Shown: positions 40,657-49,009, counted from the first letter of the stretch. The stretch is 55,183 nucleotides of DNA from Bacteroidetes bacterium UBA6161 (GCA_002422315.1 DIUJ01000039.1:1-55183); one strand, 5' to 3'. Numbers and translations are program-made. The notes: generated by a model from the letters alone, not told the origin.

Positions 40657-41037
40657 TTAGTTTCCTGTAGAAGTTTTGTAGGTTTCGGCATCCATTAATG
40701 TATTTACTTCACTTGGGTTGGTCAGTTTTATTTTTACCATCCATCCTTTGCCATAAGCATCTTCGTTTATGTATTCTGGATTTGAGTCCAATTCTGGATT
40801 TACTTCCAAAATTTCTCCAGAAACAGGCATAAATAAGTCTGAAACTGTTTTTACAGCTTCTACTGTACCAAATACTTCTTCTTGAGAAAGAGTATTGCCT
40901 ACCGAGTTTATGTCAACAAAAACGATGTCGCCAAGTTCGCCTTGAGCAAAATCAGTAATACCAACAATAGCGATGTCGCCATCCACCTTAACCCATTCGT
41001 GGTCTTTGGTGTATTTTAATTCAGATGGAAAATTCAT
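40657..41037 (-). CDS. gcvH: Glycine cleavage system H protein
   Basis: 126 residues, full length. It carries the lipoyl arm that shuttles the aminomethyl group between P, T and L proteins. The lipoylation site is Lys63 in EAVKTVSDLFMPVSGEI. Other conserved features are KYTKDHEWVKV at the N-terminus and GITDFAQGELGDIVFVDIN. gcvP and gcvT are not in the window, as is usual for Bacteroidota, where they are dispersed. It lies 14 bases after accD, in the same run. Confidence 0.95.
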   Translation of the reverse strand: MNFPSELKYTKDHEWVKVDGDIAIVGITDFAQGELGDIVFVDINSVGNTLSQEEVFGTVEAVKTVSDLFMPVSGEILEVNPELDSNPEYINEDAYGKGWMVKIKLTNPSEVNTLMDAETYKTSTGN

Positions 41038-41051
41038 AATATTTAATAATT

Positions 41052-41903
41052 TTATTTTTTAGAATAGATTTGTTTCAACAGTGTAGACAGTTTGTCTTTC
41101 ATTTCGGTTCTTGGCACTATGAAGTCTACAAAGCCGTGTTCTTGTAGGAATTCAGAACTTTGAAAGCCTTTTGGCAGGTCTTTCCCTATGGTTTCTTTTA
41201 TTACTCTTGGACCAGCAAAGCCAATAAGTGCTTCTGGTTCTGCAATATTAAAGTCTCCCAACATTGCAAAGGAAGCTGTAACACCTCCGGTGGTGGGGTC
41301 GGTAAGTATAGAAAGGTAGGGTACTCCTTCTTGGTTAAGCAGTGCTAATTTTGCAGATGTTTTTGCCATTTGCATTAGAGAGAAAGCGGCTTCCATCATC
41401 CTTGCACCTCCAGATTTGGAAATGATAAGCAAGGGGATGTGGTTTTCGCGAGCATAGTCAATGGAACGTGCTATTTTTTCTCCCATTACCGAACCCATGG
41501 AACCCCCAATAAATGAAAAATCCATACATGATACCACTATTTTTACACCGTTCATTTTCCCAGTAGCCACTCTTAGGGCATCTTTTAGCCCGGTTTTGTT
41601 TTGTGAATCTTTAATTCTAGCAGTGTAAGGCTTGGTATCTGTAAAATTTAATGGGTCTCCAGATTCTATATCCGCATACAATTCCTTGTATTTTTCTTCG
41701 TCAAAAAGGATATTGAAATATTCGTGGGAACCTATTTTGTAGTGGTAACTGCAAGAAGGGCAAACGTGTTTGTTTTCTACCAAATCCGACATTTGGGTTA
41801 TTGTTTTACAACGTGGACATTTTTCCCACAGGCCATCAGGAACATATTTTTTTTCCTTCGATTTTGTGGTAATGCCGTCTGCTACTCTTTTAAACCAACT
41901 CAT
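41052..41903 (-). CDS. accD: Acetyl-CoA carboxylase carboxyltransferase, beta subunit
   Basis: 283 residues. The N-terminal zinc ribbon has Cys29, Cys32, Cys48 and Cys51 (CPRC...CPSC). The crotonase-like domain follows with MDFSFIGGSMGSVMGEKI, ISKSGGARMMEAAFSLMQMA and TDPTTGGVTASFAMLGD, the acetyl-CoA site. With AccA it moves CO2 from biotin to acetyl-CoA, making malonyl-CoA for fatty-acid synthesis. Nine bases separate it from the upstream aldolase gene, so the two are co-transcribed. Confidence 0.95.
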   Translation of the reverse strand: MSWFKRVADGITTKSKEKKYVPDGLWEKCPRCKTITQMSDLVENKHVCPSCSYHYKIGSHEYFNILFDEEKYKELYADIESGDPLNFTDTKPYTARIKDSQNKTGLKDALRVATGKMNGVKIVVSCMDFSFIGGSMGSVMGEKIARSIDYARENHIPLLIISKSGGARMMEAAFSLMQMAKTSAKLALLNQEGVPYLSILTDPTTGGVTASFAMLGDFNIAEPEALIGFAGPRVIKETIGKDLPKGFQSSEFLQEHGFVDFIVPRTEMKDKLSTLLKQIYSKK

Positions 41904-41912
41904 AGTATAATA

Positions 41913-42971
41913 TTAGGCAAGTGTAATTTGATCGTTCAAATATACATCTTGAATGGCATTTAACAATTGAATACCTTCGTTCATTGGCTTTTGGAAAGCT
42001 TTTCTGCCAGAAATTAGGCCATGACCTCCAGCTCTTTTGTTTATTACAGCGGTGCTTACAGCTTCTGCAAGGTCAGATGCACCTTTAGATTCGCCGCCTG
42101 AGTTTATCAAACCAATTTTACCCATATAGCAGTTTGCTACTTGGTATCTTGTAAGGTCTATAGGATGGTCTGTGGTAAGTTCGCTGTATACTTTTGGATG
42201 TGTTTTTCCAAATTTTATGGCATTAAAACCTCCGTTGTTGGTAGGCAGTTTTTGTTTGATAATGTCTGCTTGGATAGTAACCCCTAGGTGGTTTGCTTGT
42301 GCTGTAATGTCAGAAGCTGTGTGGTAGTCTATGCCATCTTTTTTAAAGTCGTTGTTTCTAAGATAACACCATAAAATGGTGGCCATACCTAGTTCGTGAG
42401 CTCTTTCGAAAGCTTGGGCCACTTCCATAATCTGACGTGAGGACTCTTCCGAACCAAAATATATGGTAGCTCCTATTGCCGAAGCTCCCATGTTCCAAGC
42501 TTCTTCCACTGAACCATAAGAAATTTGGTCAAATTTATTAGGATAAGTTAACAGTTCATTGTGGTTTATTTTTACAATAAAAGGTATTTTGTGTGCGTAT
42601 TTTCTAGAGCATGAAGCCAAAACTCCAAAAGTAGAGGCTACTGCATTACATCCTCCTTCTACTGCTAGTTTAACAATGTTTTCTGGGTCAAAATACTCAG
42701 GGTTGGGCGCAAAGGAAGCTCCTGCGGTATGTTCTATTCCTTGGTCTACTGGCAAAATGGAAACATATCCTGTATTTGCTAGCCTTCCAGTTCCATATAT
42801 GGACTGTAAACTTCTTAATACTTGGGGATTTCTATTGGATAAGCCAAAAGCTCTGTCTACAAAGTCATTGCCGGCTGGCATTATCATGTCTTTGCTAATG
42901 GTTTTGGATACGTGTGTTAATAGGCTTTCTGCATCTGCCCCTAGTAGGTTTTGTATTTCAGATAAGTTCAT
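41913..42971 (-). CDS. Class I fructose-bisphosphate aldolase, DhnA type
   Basis: 352 residues from the ATG at 42971. It cleaves fructose 1,6-bisphosphate via a Schiff base. Family features: LPVDQGIEHTAGASF, IVKINHNELLTYP (Schiff-base region), GASAIGATIYFGSEES, and the phosphate-binding LINSGGESKGASDLAEAV. An upstream TTG at 43001 would add ten residues but overlaps the -7 promoter box. It is the first gene of the fba-accD-gcvH-vanZ-tonB-tonB run. Confidence 0.93.
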   Translation of the reverse strand: MNLSEIQNLLGADAESLLTHVSKTISKDMIMPAGNDFVDRAFGLSNRNPQVLRSLQSIYGTGRLANTGYVSILPVDQGIEHTAGASFAPNPEYFDPENIVKLAVEGGCNAVASTFGVLASCSRKYAHKIPFIVKINHNELLTYPNKFDQISYGSVEEAWNMGASAIGATIYFGSEESSRQIMEVAQAFERAHELGMATILWCYLRNNDFKKDGIDYHTASDITAQANHLGVTIQADIIKQKLPTNNGGFNAIKFGKTHPKVYSELTTDHPIDLTRYQVANCYMGKIGLINSGGESKGASDLAEAVSTAVINKRAGGHGLISGRKAFQKPMNEGIQLLNAIQDVYLNDQITLA

Positions 42972-42998
42972 TTTACTACAATAGTTTATTTTGGAGTG

Positions 42999-43030
42999 CA
43001 AATGTATAATTTAAATCCTAATTTATGCAA
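42999..43030 (-). promoter_or_regulatory. Promoter of the aldolase-accD-gcvH run (TTG-N21-TACATTTG)
   Basis: On the minus strand TTG (43030-43028) and TACATTTG (43006-42999) are 21 bases apart. The transcript would begin near 42993 and the ATG is at 42971. Confidence 0.6.
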
Positions 43031-43178
43031 GCTTATTGCTCAATTTGCATGTTTTGTGTGCTTTAAATAACAAGCTAAGCAATTAAAAACTCGTTTTATA
43101 TAGTAAAAACATTTCTATAGCATGGAAGAATTGGGGATTAAAGTGAATTTTCGAAATACAAACCGGGTAAAAATATAA

Positions 43179-43201
43179 AAGGCCGTCTTATGGACGGCCT
43201 T
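43179..43201 (-). terminator. Terminator of the short T9SS-domain gene
   Basis: AAGGCCGTC (43179-43187) and GACGGCCTT (43193-43201) form a perfect 9-bp stem with a five-base loop. On the minus strand it is followed by TTATATTTTT. It lies 24 bases beyond the stop of the 43226 gene. Confidence 0.8.
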
Positions 43202-43225
43202 GAAAAACATTAATTTTAAAAAGGT

Positions 43226-43591
43226 TTAGTTGTGGCGAACTACCACTCTCTGTGTTCCTTGGTCTCTGCCTTTGGTAACCCTTACTATGTATATCCCATT
43301 GCTAGGAGTATTGGTAAATTCTACCCTATAGCTTCCGTCTGGCTTCTTGTGAAGTATCACAGGAACCTCTGTGCCTATCAAATTAATTATTTTAACCTCT
43401 ACTTCTCCTTCCGTAAAGTTGTCAAAATTAATTGTAAAATAATCTTCTTTAATTTCTGAAGGATAAACCTTGAATTGTAAAGGATTGCTTCCTGAACCAA
43501 GCGCAGGAGTTACCAATGTTCCAAATTGGAACATTATAAAGAGTAACAATACGCCGATTCTTTTTTTGTTCATTAGTAGTTCTTTAATCAT
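43226..43591 (-). CDS. Short exported protein made almost only of a T9SS type A-like C-terminal domain
   Basis: 121 residues; ATG codons at 43591 and 43573 are both possible. A signal peptide (KKRIGVLLLFIMFQFGTLVTPALG) is followed directly by LQFKVYPSEIKEDYFTINF, EVEVKIINLIGTEVP, NGIYIVRVTKG and RVVVRHN, which is the type A sorting (Por secretion) fold with its usual final basic strand. No passenger domain is present. It may be a decoy, a bare surface anchor, or the remnant of a larger protein; sequence alone does not decide. It has its own promoter and terminator. Confidence 0.75.
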   Translation of the reverse strand: MIKELLMNKKRIGVLLLFIMFQFGTLVTPALGSGSNPLQFKVYPSEIKEDYFTINFDNFTEGEVEVKIINLIGTEVPVILHKKPDGSYRVEFTNTPSNGIYIVRVTKGRDQGTQRVVVRHN

Positions 43592-43654
43592 AGCTGTGTG
43601 TTTGTTTTTTTATTATCCAAAAAATGTGCCGTTTTTTGTTCTTTAATAATGACA

Positions 43655-43687
43655 CAAAAATAAAATAAAAAGTTGCAATGCTTGCAA
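43655..43687 (-). promoter_or_regulatory. Promoter of the short T9SS-domain gene (TTG-N22-TATTTTTG)
   Basis: TTG (43687-43685) and TATTTTTG (43662-43655) on the minus strand are 22 bases apart, about 60 bases before the start codon. Confidence 0.5.
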
Positions 43688-43812
43688 TATTTTAGATTAA
43701 TTCTAGGTTAATATTTTTTAAAGAGCTGAAAATCAAAAAGTAATACTTTTTGTTTTTGTGTTTATTTTTGATTTTATCGACTAAATCTTCCTTTTTTTTC
43801 GCGAAAAACAAT

Positions 43813-43820
43813 TAATTTTG
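43813..43820 (+). promoter_or_regulatory. -7 box (TAATTTTG) before the GNAT gene
   Basis: An exact match to TAnnTTTG, 17 bases before the ATG at 43838. No convincing -33 element is present. Confidence 0.4.
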
Positions 43821-43837
43821 ACCCAAAACAAAACCCT

Positions 43838-44254
43838 ATGGAGTACAAAAAAGTGGAAAACGAAGCGGAATATGAGGAAACTTTGCATATAAGAGATGCT
43901 GTTTTTATTCAGGAACAAGGAGTTGACAAGGATTTGGAGTATGATGGATTGGACCCACTTTGTGCACACTTTATTGTAAAACAGAATGGAATTAGCGTGG
44001 CTTGTTGTAGGGTTAGAGAAACAGAAAACGGTTTAAAACTTGAGAGATTTGCTGTAATTTTACCATACAGGAATCGGGGAATAGGAGCAGAACTTCTAAA
44101 CTATGTTCTAAAACAGATAGACCATACAAAGAAAATATACCTTAATGCGCAAATCCAAGTGGAAGATTTTTATTCAAAATACGGATTTAAAAGAAGTTCT
44201 GATGTTTTTGAGGAAGCAAATATTGACCATGTACAAATGACCCTTGTTCAATAA
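43838..44254 (+). CDS. GNAT-family N-acetyltransferase
   Basis: 138 residues. The fold begins with IRDAVFIQEQGVDKDLEYDGLD, characteristic of the YjcF/ElaA-like subgroup. Acetyl-CoA binding motif A is RFAVILPYRNRGIGAELLNYVL (Q/RxxGxG/A type). A C-terminal strand follows (IYLNAQIQVEDFYSKYGFKRSSDVF). It acetylates an unknown small molecule or protein. Its end overlaps the convergent lipoprotein gene by seven bases. Confidence 0.9.
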   Translation: MEYKKVENEAEYEETLHIRDAVFIQEQGVDKDLEYDGLDPLCAHFIVKQNGISVACCRVRETENGLKLERFAVILPYRNRGIGAELLNYVLKQIDHTKKIYLNAQIQVEDFYSKYGFKRSSDVFEEANIDHVQMTLVQ

Positions 44255-44751
44255 TTTAGTTTAATTGCTTCCGTAGCCACTGTATTGCTGCTGTTCATAG
44301 CCCTGTCTTCAAGCCTAGATTCAAAGAGAACAGAATCGGGAGTGTAACCAAGGAAAATAGGTACCGGGATATATACCTCGAAGAGTGCTTTTATACTTTT
44401 ATCCTTGCCTGTGGGAGTGATAATAGGTAGGCGCTCGTTAAATGTGAGTGTGTCTAGTCCCCCAATAAGATATGGTTTTTTCTCGCCATTTTCTATTTCA
44501 TAAAATTTAACAAGAAAATTAGCTGGGGCAAATAAGTCATCTTCTGCGTAACCAATATCCCCGTCTCCATCCTCGAAACTATACCTCAATACTATCAAGG
44601 AGTCGCCAACACGAGAGGAAGCCTTGTATACTTGAGCCCCTTCTGATTTTAACAAAGGAATGGGCGAGATAGAAGAAAAATCTTCTTTACAAGACAAGAA
44701 AAGAAATAAAACAAAAAGGATACTTACTTTTGAAGCGACTTTTATTAGCAT
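44248..44751 (-). CDS. Hypothetical lipoprotein
   Basis: 167 residues from the ATG at 44751. The signal MLIKVASKVSILFVLFLFLSCKED has a lipobox LFLSC with Cys21 followed by acidic residues. The mature part is beta-rich, with an EDGDGDIGYAEDD stretch (about residues 60-72) that looks like a calcium-binding or thrombospondin-type-3-like acidic motif. This pattern occurs in uncharacterised Bacteroidota lipoproteins. Its start codon overlaps that of the divergent LuxE-like gene (CATG at 44749-44752). Confidence 0.75.
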   Translation of the reverse strand: MLIKVASKVSILFVLFLFLSCKEDFSSISPIPLLKSEGAQVYKASSRVGDSLIVLRYSFEDGDGDIGYAEDDLFAPANFLVKFYEIENGEKKPYLIGGLDTLTFNERLPIITPTGKDKSIKALFEVYIPVPIFLGYTPDSVLFESRLEDRAMNSSNTVATEAIKLNY

Positions 44752-45736
44752 GGCCAATTCTTTTGAGTTAACATTTACAAATCTAACAAATAATTCTGAT
44801 TTTGAAAAGGAAGCATTGGCACTGTATGCTTTTCAAAAAAATCAAAATCCTGTCTTGAAAAGGTATTTGCAGTTGACCAACCGATACAATATCCCAGTAA
44901 ATTCTATCAAAGACCTTACTTTTCTGCCTGTTTCGTTTTTTAAAACCCATAAAGTAAGTTGCAGCAATAGGCAAGAGGAAACAGTTTTCTTAAGTAGTAC
45001 CACTTCAGGAGGGAGCCCTTCAAGGCATTTTGTCTACAACCTTAAAGAATATTTAAAGCATACCGAATCTTGTTTCAATTTTATTTTTAAAGACATTTCA
45101 TCCTATTGTCATTTAGCTTTACTGCCATCCTATCTAGAAAGAGAAGGTTCTAGCTTAGTAAGCATGGTGCAGCATTTTATAGGCCAAAGTGCATTTGCCG
45201 AGAGCGGTTTTTATTTACACAACCATCAAGACTTGGTACAAAAACTCCAAAAAAATAACCGTAAAGGTATACCTAGTATATTATGGGGGGTAAGCTATGC
45301 GCTTTTGGATTTGTCTGAAAATTTCAATCTTGAACTCCCCAATACAATGGTTATAGAAACAGGGGGTATGAAAGGAAGAAGAGCAGAAATTACAAGAAAA
45401 GAATTGCACGAAATCCTGCAAAAAAGCTTGAAACCTAAGGCTATATTCTCTGAATACGGAATGACAGAAATGTTAAGTCAGTGCTATACCCAGGGTGGTG
45501 AAAAATTTTATTGTCCCCCTAGTGTAAGGGTTTTGGGCAGGGACATACAAGATCCATTTTCATTGGTAGATAGAGGCCGAAATAAACTCTTAAACATAAT
45601 AGACTTGGCAAATAAAGACTCCTGTGCTTTTTTGGCCTTAGACGATATAGCCCATATACACTCTCCCTCAGAGTTTGAAATATTAGGAAGAAGCGATTAT
45701 AGCGACATAAGGGGCTGTAACCTTATGGTACAGTAG
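44750..45736 (+). CDS. LuxE-like acyl-protein synthetase (adenylating)
   Basis: 328 residues from the ATG at 44750. It resembles LuxE, which activates fatty acids as acyl-AMP: FLPVSFFKTHKV, VFLSSTTSGGSPSRHFVY (nucleotide-binding loop), LALLPSYLEREGSSLVSM, GGMKGRRAEITRKEL and IFSEYGMTEMLSQCY. No luxC/D reductase or luciferase lies nearby, so bioluminescence is not implied. In Bacteroidota such proteins often stand near surface glycan or lipid genes. The start is head-to-head with the lipoprotein gene. After its stop comes a tandem repeat region. Confidence 0.85.
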   Translation: MANSFELTFTNLTNNSDFEKEALALYAFQKNQNPVLKRYLQLTNRYNIPVNSIKDLTFLPVSFFKTHKVSCSNRQEETVFLSSTTSGGSPSRHFVYNLKEYLKHTESCFNFIFKDISSYCHLALLPSYLEREGSSLVSMVQHFIGQSAFAESGFYLHNHQDLVQKLQKNNRKGIPSILWGVSYALLDLSENFNLELPNTMVIETGGMKGRRAEITRKELHEILQKSLKPKAIFSEYGMTEMLSQCYTQGGEKFYCPPSVRVLGRDIQDPFSLVDRGRNKLLNIIDLANKDSCAFLALDDIAHIHSPSEFEILGRSDYSDIRGCNLMVQ

Positions 45737-45788
45737 TGGGTTAGTAGAGCAGACAATACAGGTAACCAATGGATTCGTATTATGTCCT

Positions 45789-46096
45789 CTCTATCCGTAG
45801 AGTTCCGAAGGGCTCTACGGATTTACAATAGCGTGTAGTCTTGGACTACACAATTATACTCTAATTTTCACCCGTCTGAAAAGAGAAGATTTTTTTATCA
45901 TTTAGGCTACTGCTTTTTCAGCCATACCACTCTCTATCCGTAGAGTTCCGAAGGGCTCTACGGATTTACAATAGCGTGTAGTCTTGGACTACACAATTAT
46001 ACTCTAATTTCCACCTGTCTGAAAAGAAAAGATTTATTTATTTAGGCTACTGCTTTTTCAGCCATACCTACTCTATCCGTAGAGTTCCGAAGGGCC
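45789..46096. repeat. Tandem palindromic repeat, two full units (143 and 139 bp) and a third partial unit
   Basis: Units start at 45789, 45932 and 46071 (third truncated near 46096). Each full unit holds two hairpins: TCCGTAGAG/CTCTACGGA with a ten-base loop, and GTGTAGTC/GACTACAC with a three-base loop, then a less conserved stretch ending CTGCTTTTTCAGCC. In the first unit the stems are at 45794-45802 with 45813-45821 and 45833-45840 with 45844-45851. The structure resembles REP/BIME-type extragenic palindromes. No coding frame is supported in 45737-46140. Confidence 0.85.
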
Positions 46097-46140
46097 TCTC
46101 TTCCCTGTTTATGGGCAAATCTTGCATCAAGTATTTGTAT

Positions 46141-47613
46141 TTACTCTTCAGGAATCCCTTTCCACTTGTATACCATTGGAATATAAAAAAGGAGTATTAA
46201 AACAAATCCTACTAGTGCATTTATATACCCTATTTGCATCATGTGGTCTTGTATGAAATGGTAGGTAGGGTTTAACAATTCTCTTTGGTCGTAGGGTAGA
46301 TTGTAGTCGGGTTTGTCTAGTTCCATTACAAATAGAGCGATAAGAAAAAAGTACGCTTGCAAACCTAGTATAGCCCAATACAATACTACTCCTGCAAAGG
46401 TTTTAAGACTTCTTTGGGCTATTTGACCTAAGGCAAAAAATACAAATACGGCACCCAACAACAACAAGAAACCCATAACCACCAATTCTTCTGATTGCAT
46501 TACCAAAACAGAAAATAATGGTATAAAAATACTTAAAAGAATGCTACCTACTAAGGTAATAAACCAGGTCCTTATCCCTAAGGTTCTAAACCCAAAAAGA
46601 ACTAAACTTAACCCTAATGCTGTATAAATCCATCCTAAAATCCCCTCTGGGTTAAAAACACTCACTCTGCATTCTGCAACATTGCCTATTATCGTATTCA
46701 TATTCCAATATGCTATATACGACGCATTGGGATAGGAATAGTCATATCCCGAACTAAGTGTTTCATCGCTATAAAACTCAAATTTTGGTGCTTTTTTAAA
46801 TATTCCATCCACCCATTTGTCTACATTAAGATTGTAATCCAAGTCAAATTTTTTATGTAATTTCAAATAAGCATGTATCACCTGTTTGATAGAATCTTTG
46901 TGACCTTCTTTAAGCCATCTGTCTGCTTTCTGCCTTCTGGTTTTCATATCCCAATACCCTTTTTGGCTCTTAATATAGCTCTCGGAAATATAGGTGTGGC
47001 AGTAGTATAAATAGCTGTATATCCTATTGCTACTTGGTTCGTCTGAGTATGTTTCTTCAGCAGGATATTCTATAGTCTCTGTATCGGAATATTGATTTTC
47101 AATTGGTCCAGATGTGAAATTTTCATTGCATCGGTTGCTGTAGTCAAAATGGTATGCTTCCGTAGGTAAAAAATTCATGGCCATATTTATGGTATTGGCC
47201 TCTTCCACTAAATTTATTTTAGCAGAAAAGAATCTTCCTGCATGTGTTTTACCCCATTGGTTTGTCCAGAAAAAGGTAGTACTAATAAGCAAAAGGAAAA
47301 AAATAAGGAGGAATTCTTTTATGAGGTATATTTTGTCTAAAGGATAAAATACTTTGAACGCATTGTTTTTGAGATAATGAAAAAGCCAAAGTACAAGAAT
47401 TAAAAGAGAAAGCGCCACAGAAAGCATTCCCGCCCCAAAATCCGGAGACCAAGGATTATAGTCCGTAAATTCGCTCCAAGAGAACATGGTAAACAAACCT
47501 GCCAAGTAAAACAAAAGGTGAATGCTAAGGGAAACTAAGCTTACCCAAAGTGCTTTTGTATTCCAGATTAGAGGGTAATGCGTGAGCAAATAAGTATCTA
47601 TTTTTTTAAACAT
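46141..47613 (-). CDS. Multipass membrane protein, probable permease partner of the adjacent ABC ATPase
   Basis: 490 residues with about eight hydrophobic helices: three in the first 120 residues, a polar loop of about 180 residues (roughly 125-310, rich in Tyr, Ser and Asp) and five more from 320 to the end. I do not recognise a named family. The gene begins 17 bases after the ATPase stop on the same strand, so the two are co-transcribed and probably form one ABC system. The large soluble loop is probably outside the membrane. Transport direction and substrate are unknown. Confidence 0.7.
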   Translation of the reverse strand: MFKKIDTYLLTHYPLIWNTKALWVSLVSLSIHLLFYLAGLFTMFSWSEFTDYNPWSPDFGAGMLSVALSLLILVLWLFHYLKNNAFKVFYPLDKIYLIKEFLLIFFLLLISTTFFWTNQWGKTHAGRFFSAKINLVEEANTINMAMNFLPTEAYHFDYSNRCNENFTSGPIENQYSDTETIEYPAEETYSDEPSSNRIYSYLYYCHTYISESYIKSQKGYWDMKTRRQKADRWLKEGHKDSIKQVIHAYLKLHKKFDLDYNLNVDKWVDGIFKKAPKFEFYSDETLSSGYDYSYPNASYIAYWNMNTIIGNVAECRVSVFNPEGILGWIYTALGLSLVLFGFRTLGIRTWFITLVGSILLSIFIPLFSVLVMQSEELVVMGFLLLLGAVFVFFALGQIAQRSLKTFAGVVLYWAILGLQAYFFLIALFVMELDKPDYNLPYDQRELLNPTYHFIQDHMMQIGYINALVGFVLILLFYIPMVYKWKGIPEE

Positions 47614-47630
47614 AATGTTTTCAAGTTAAA

Positions 47631-48824
47631 TTATAGGAAAAATCTTCTAGAGGAAGCTGAAATATCCCTTAGGTATATCAATTGTAAATTACTGTTTGCA
47701 AGACACAATAAAAAATCATTGAGGCTTACAGAAGCGTCGCATTCTATTAAAAAGACACCGCCATTGAAAGAGATTTGTTTTACTCCAATGCTTCTTAACT
47801 CGTTGGTGAGTTGTTCTTTAGTAGCTCCTTGCAACTCTAGCTCGTAAAGCTTTGTTGGTTTTATTTGGCTTTCACTTTCATCGCTATCTGTCTTATTTGG
47901 CGACTCCTTATACTGCGCCCTACCTGCTTTTAAATACACCACCTTGTCGGATACCTTTTCCACTTCATATATATGTTGACTGCTTAATATCATACCAAAA
48001 GGGTGGTTTACAGAGCTCGACATAAACTTTAGGTCTTGAAGAATGGTTTGTTGCGAGAGTATATCTAGGTTTGCCAAAGGCTCGTCAAGCAACAAAATAT
48101 TAGGGCTTCTGAGTAAGTTTTTAGCCAGTTCAAATCTAGTTTTGTATCCAGAAGAAATTTGGTTCCAGGTAAGGTTTCGGAAAGGCCTAAGCCCAAGTCG
48201 GGCTACCATTAATTCCGCTCGTAGAGTGTTTTGTTCGCCACTATAACCATACATGCTTAGTGTAAAATAAAGATTTTCCATTAGGGTTCCATACCATCTA
48301 GGGATACGTTGTTCTATGTATACAAGCTTGGTTCGTAATATATAATCGTCACTGGAGTCCGCAAAGGCATATTGAATTTTGCCATTATCGGCTTTTAGTT
48401 CGTTTGCTACAAGGCGCAAAAGGGTGGTTTTGCCATTGCCGTTTTCCCCAACTAAGCCAATAATTTCGCCTTCATGGAGTTCTAAAGAAATTTTATGTAA
48501 TCCAAAAGAACCATTCTTATATGTTTTCGATATATTTTCTAGTTGCAAGAGAGGTTTTTCCTGCTTATGAGGGACAATGTGCGATGCGTATACTTTTTCT
48601 AAATGTTTTATAAACTCTTGAAAACCTTCGCTAATTAAACCTAAGGAATCAGATTTTTGGTTTTTTTCGAACCAATCACAAAACTCTAAAGCTTTGCGAA
48701 GGGTTTCTACATCGGAAACTTCTAGTACACAGTCCAACAAACGACGGTAAGCCAATTGTATATCGTTACCATGCAAATGCTGTGCTACTTCTTTCAGTTT
48801 TTGGTCATAAGTTGTGGTGGTCAT
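47631..48824 (-). CDS. ABC transporter ATP-binding protein with N-terminal extra domain
   Basis: 397 residues from the ATG at 48824; frame upstream begins with TTG and is not conserved in character. The first 100 residues form a helical domain (KEVAQHLHGNDIQLAYRRLL..., CDWFEKNQ). The ATPase follows: Walker A GLVGENGNGKTTLLRLV, an atypical signature ISSGYKTRFELA (LSGGQ usual), Walker B ILLLDEPLANLD and H-loop ILSSQHIYEVEKV. The form with SGYKTR resembles ABC-2-type ATPases. A C-terminal regulatory tail follows. It works with the membrane protein encoded just downstream. Confidence 0.85.
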   Translation of the reverse strand: MTTTTYDQKLKEVAQHLHGNDIQLAYRRLLDCVLEVSDVETLRKALEFCDWFEKNQKSDSLGLISEGFQEFIKHLEKVYASHIVPHKQEKPLLQLENISKTYKNGSFGLHKISLELHEGEIIGLVGENGNGKTTLLRLVANELKADNGKIQYAFADSSDDYILRTKLVYIEQRIPRWYGTLMENLYFTLSMYGYSGEQNTLRAELMVARLGLRPFRNLTWNQISSGYKTRFELAKNLLRSPNILLLDEPLANLDILSQQTILQDLKFMSSSVNHPFGMILSSQHIYEVEKVSDKVVYLKAGRAQYKESPNKTDSDESESQIKPTKLYELELQGATKEQLTNELRSIGVKQISFNGGVFLIECDASVSLNDFLLCLANSNLQLIYLRDISASSRRFFL

Positions 48825-49001
48825 AGGCTTGTAATGGAACGAAGGTAATACAATTTTGTTGTGAGGGGCAAAAAAGAAATGCCTATGGTTGAAAAAACTA
48901 TCCTTAAAAAAAACTGTAGTATCCAAAATAGGTTAGAAGCAAATGCCTGTTGCAAAGCATACAAAAGGGAACAATGAGGTGGGGAAAAGCAATTTTTGTT
49001 G

Positions 49002-49009
49002 TATCTTTG
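49002..49009 (+). promoter_or_regulatory. -7 box (TATCTTTG) of ssrA
   Basis: An exact TAnnTTTG match ends ten bases before the mature 5' end of the tmRNA. Confidence 0.6.

Noticed and set aside
44750..45736. Bioluminescence (lux) operon
   Set aside because: Only a LuxE-like protein is present; no luciferase subunits or fatty-acid reductase partners are in the window.
45789..46096. Possible CRISPR array
   Set aside because: The repeat unit is about 140 bp with internal hairpins and only two full copies; there are no short repeats with unique spacers and no cas genes.
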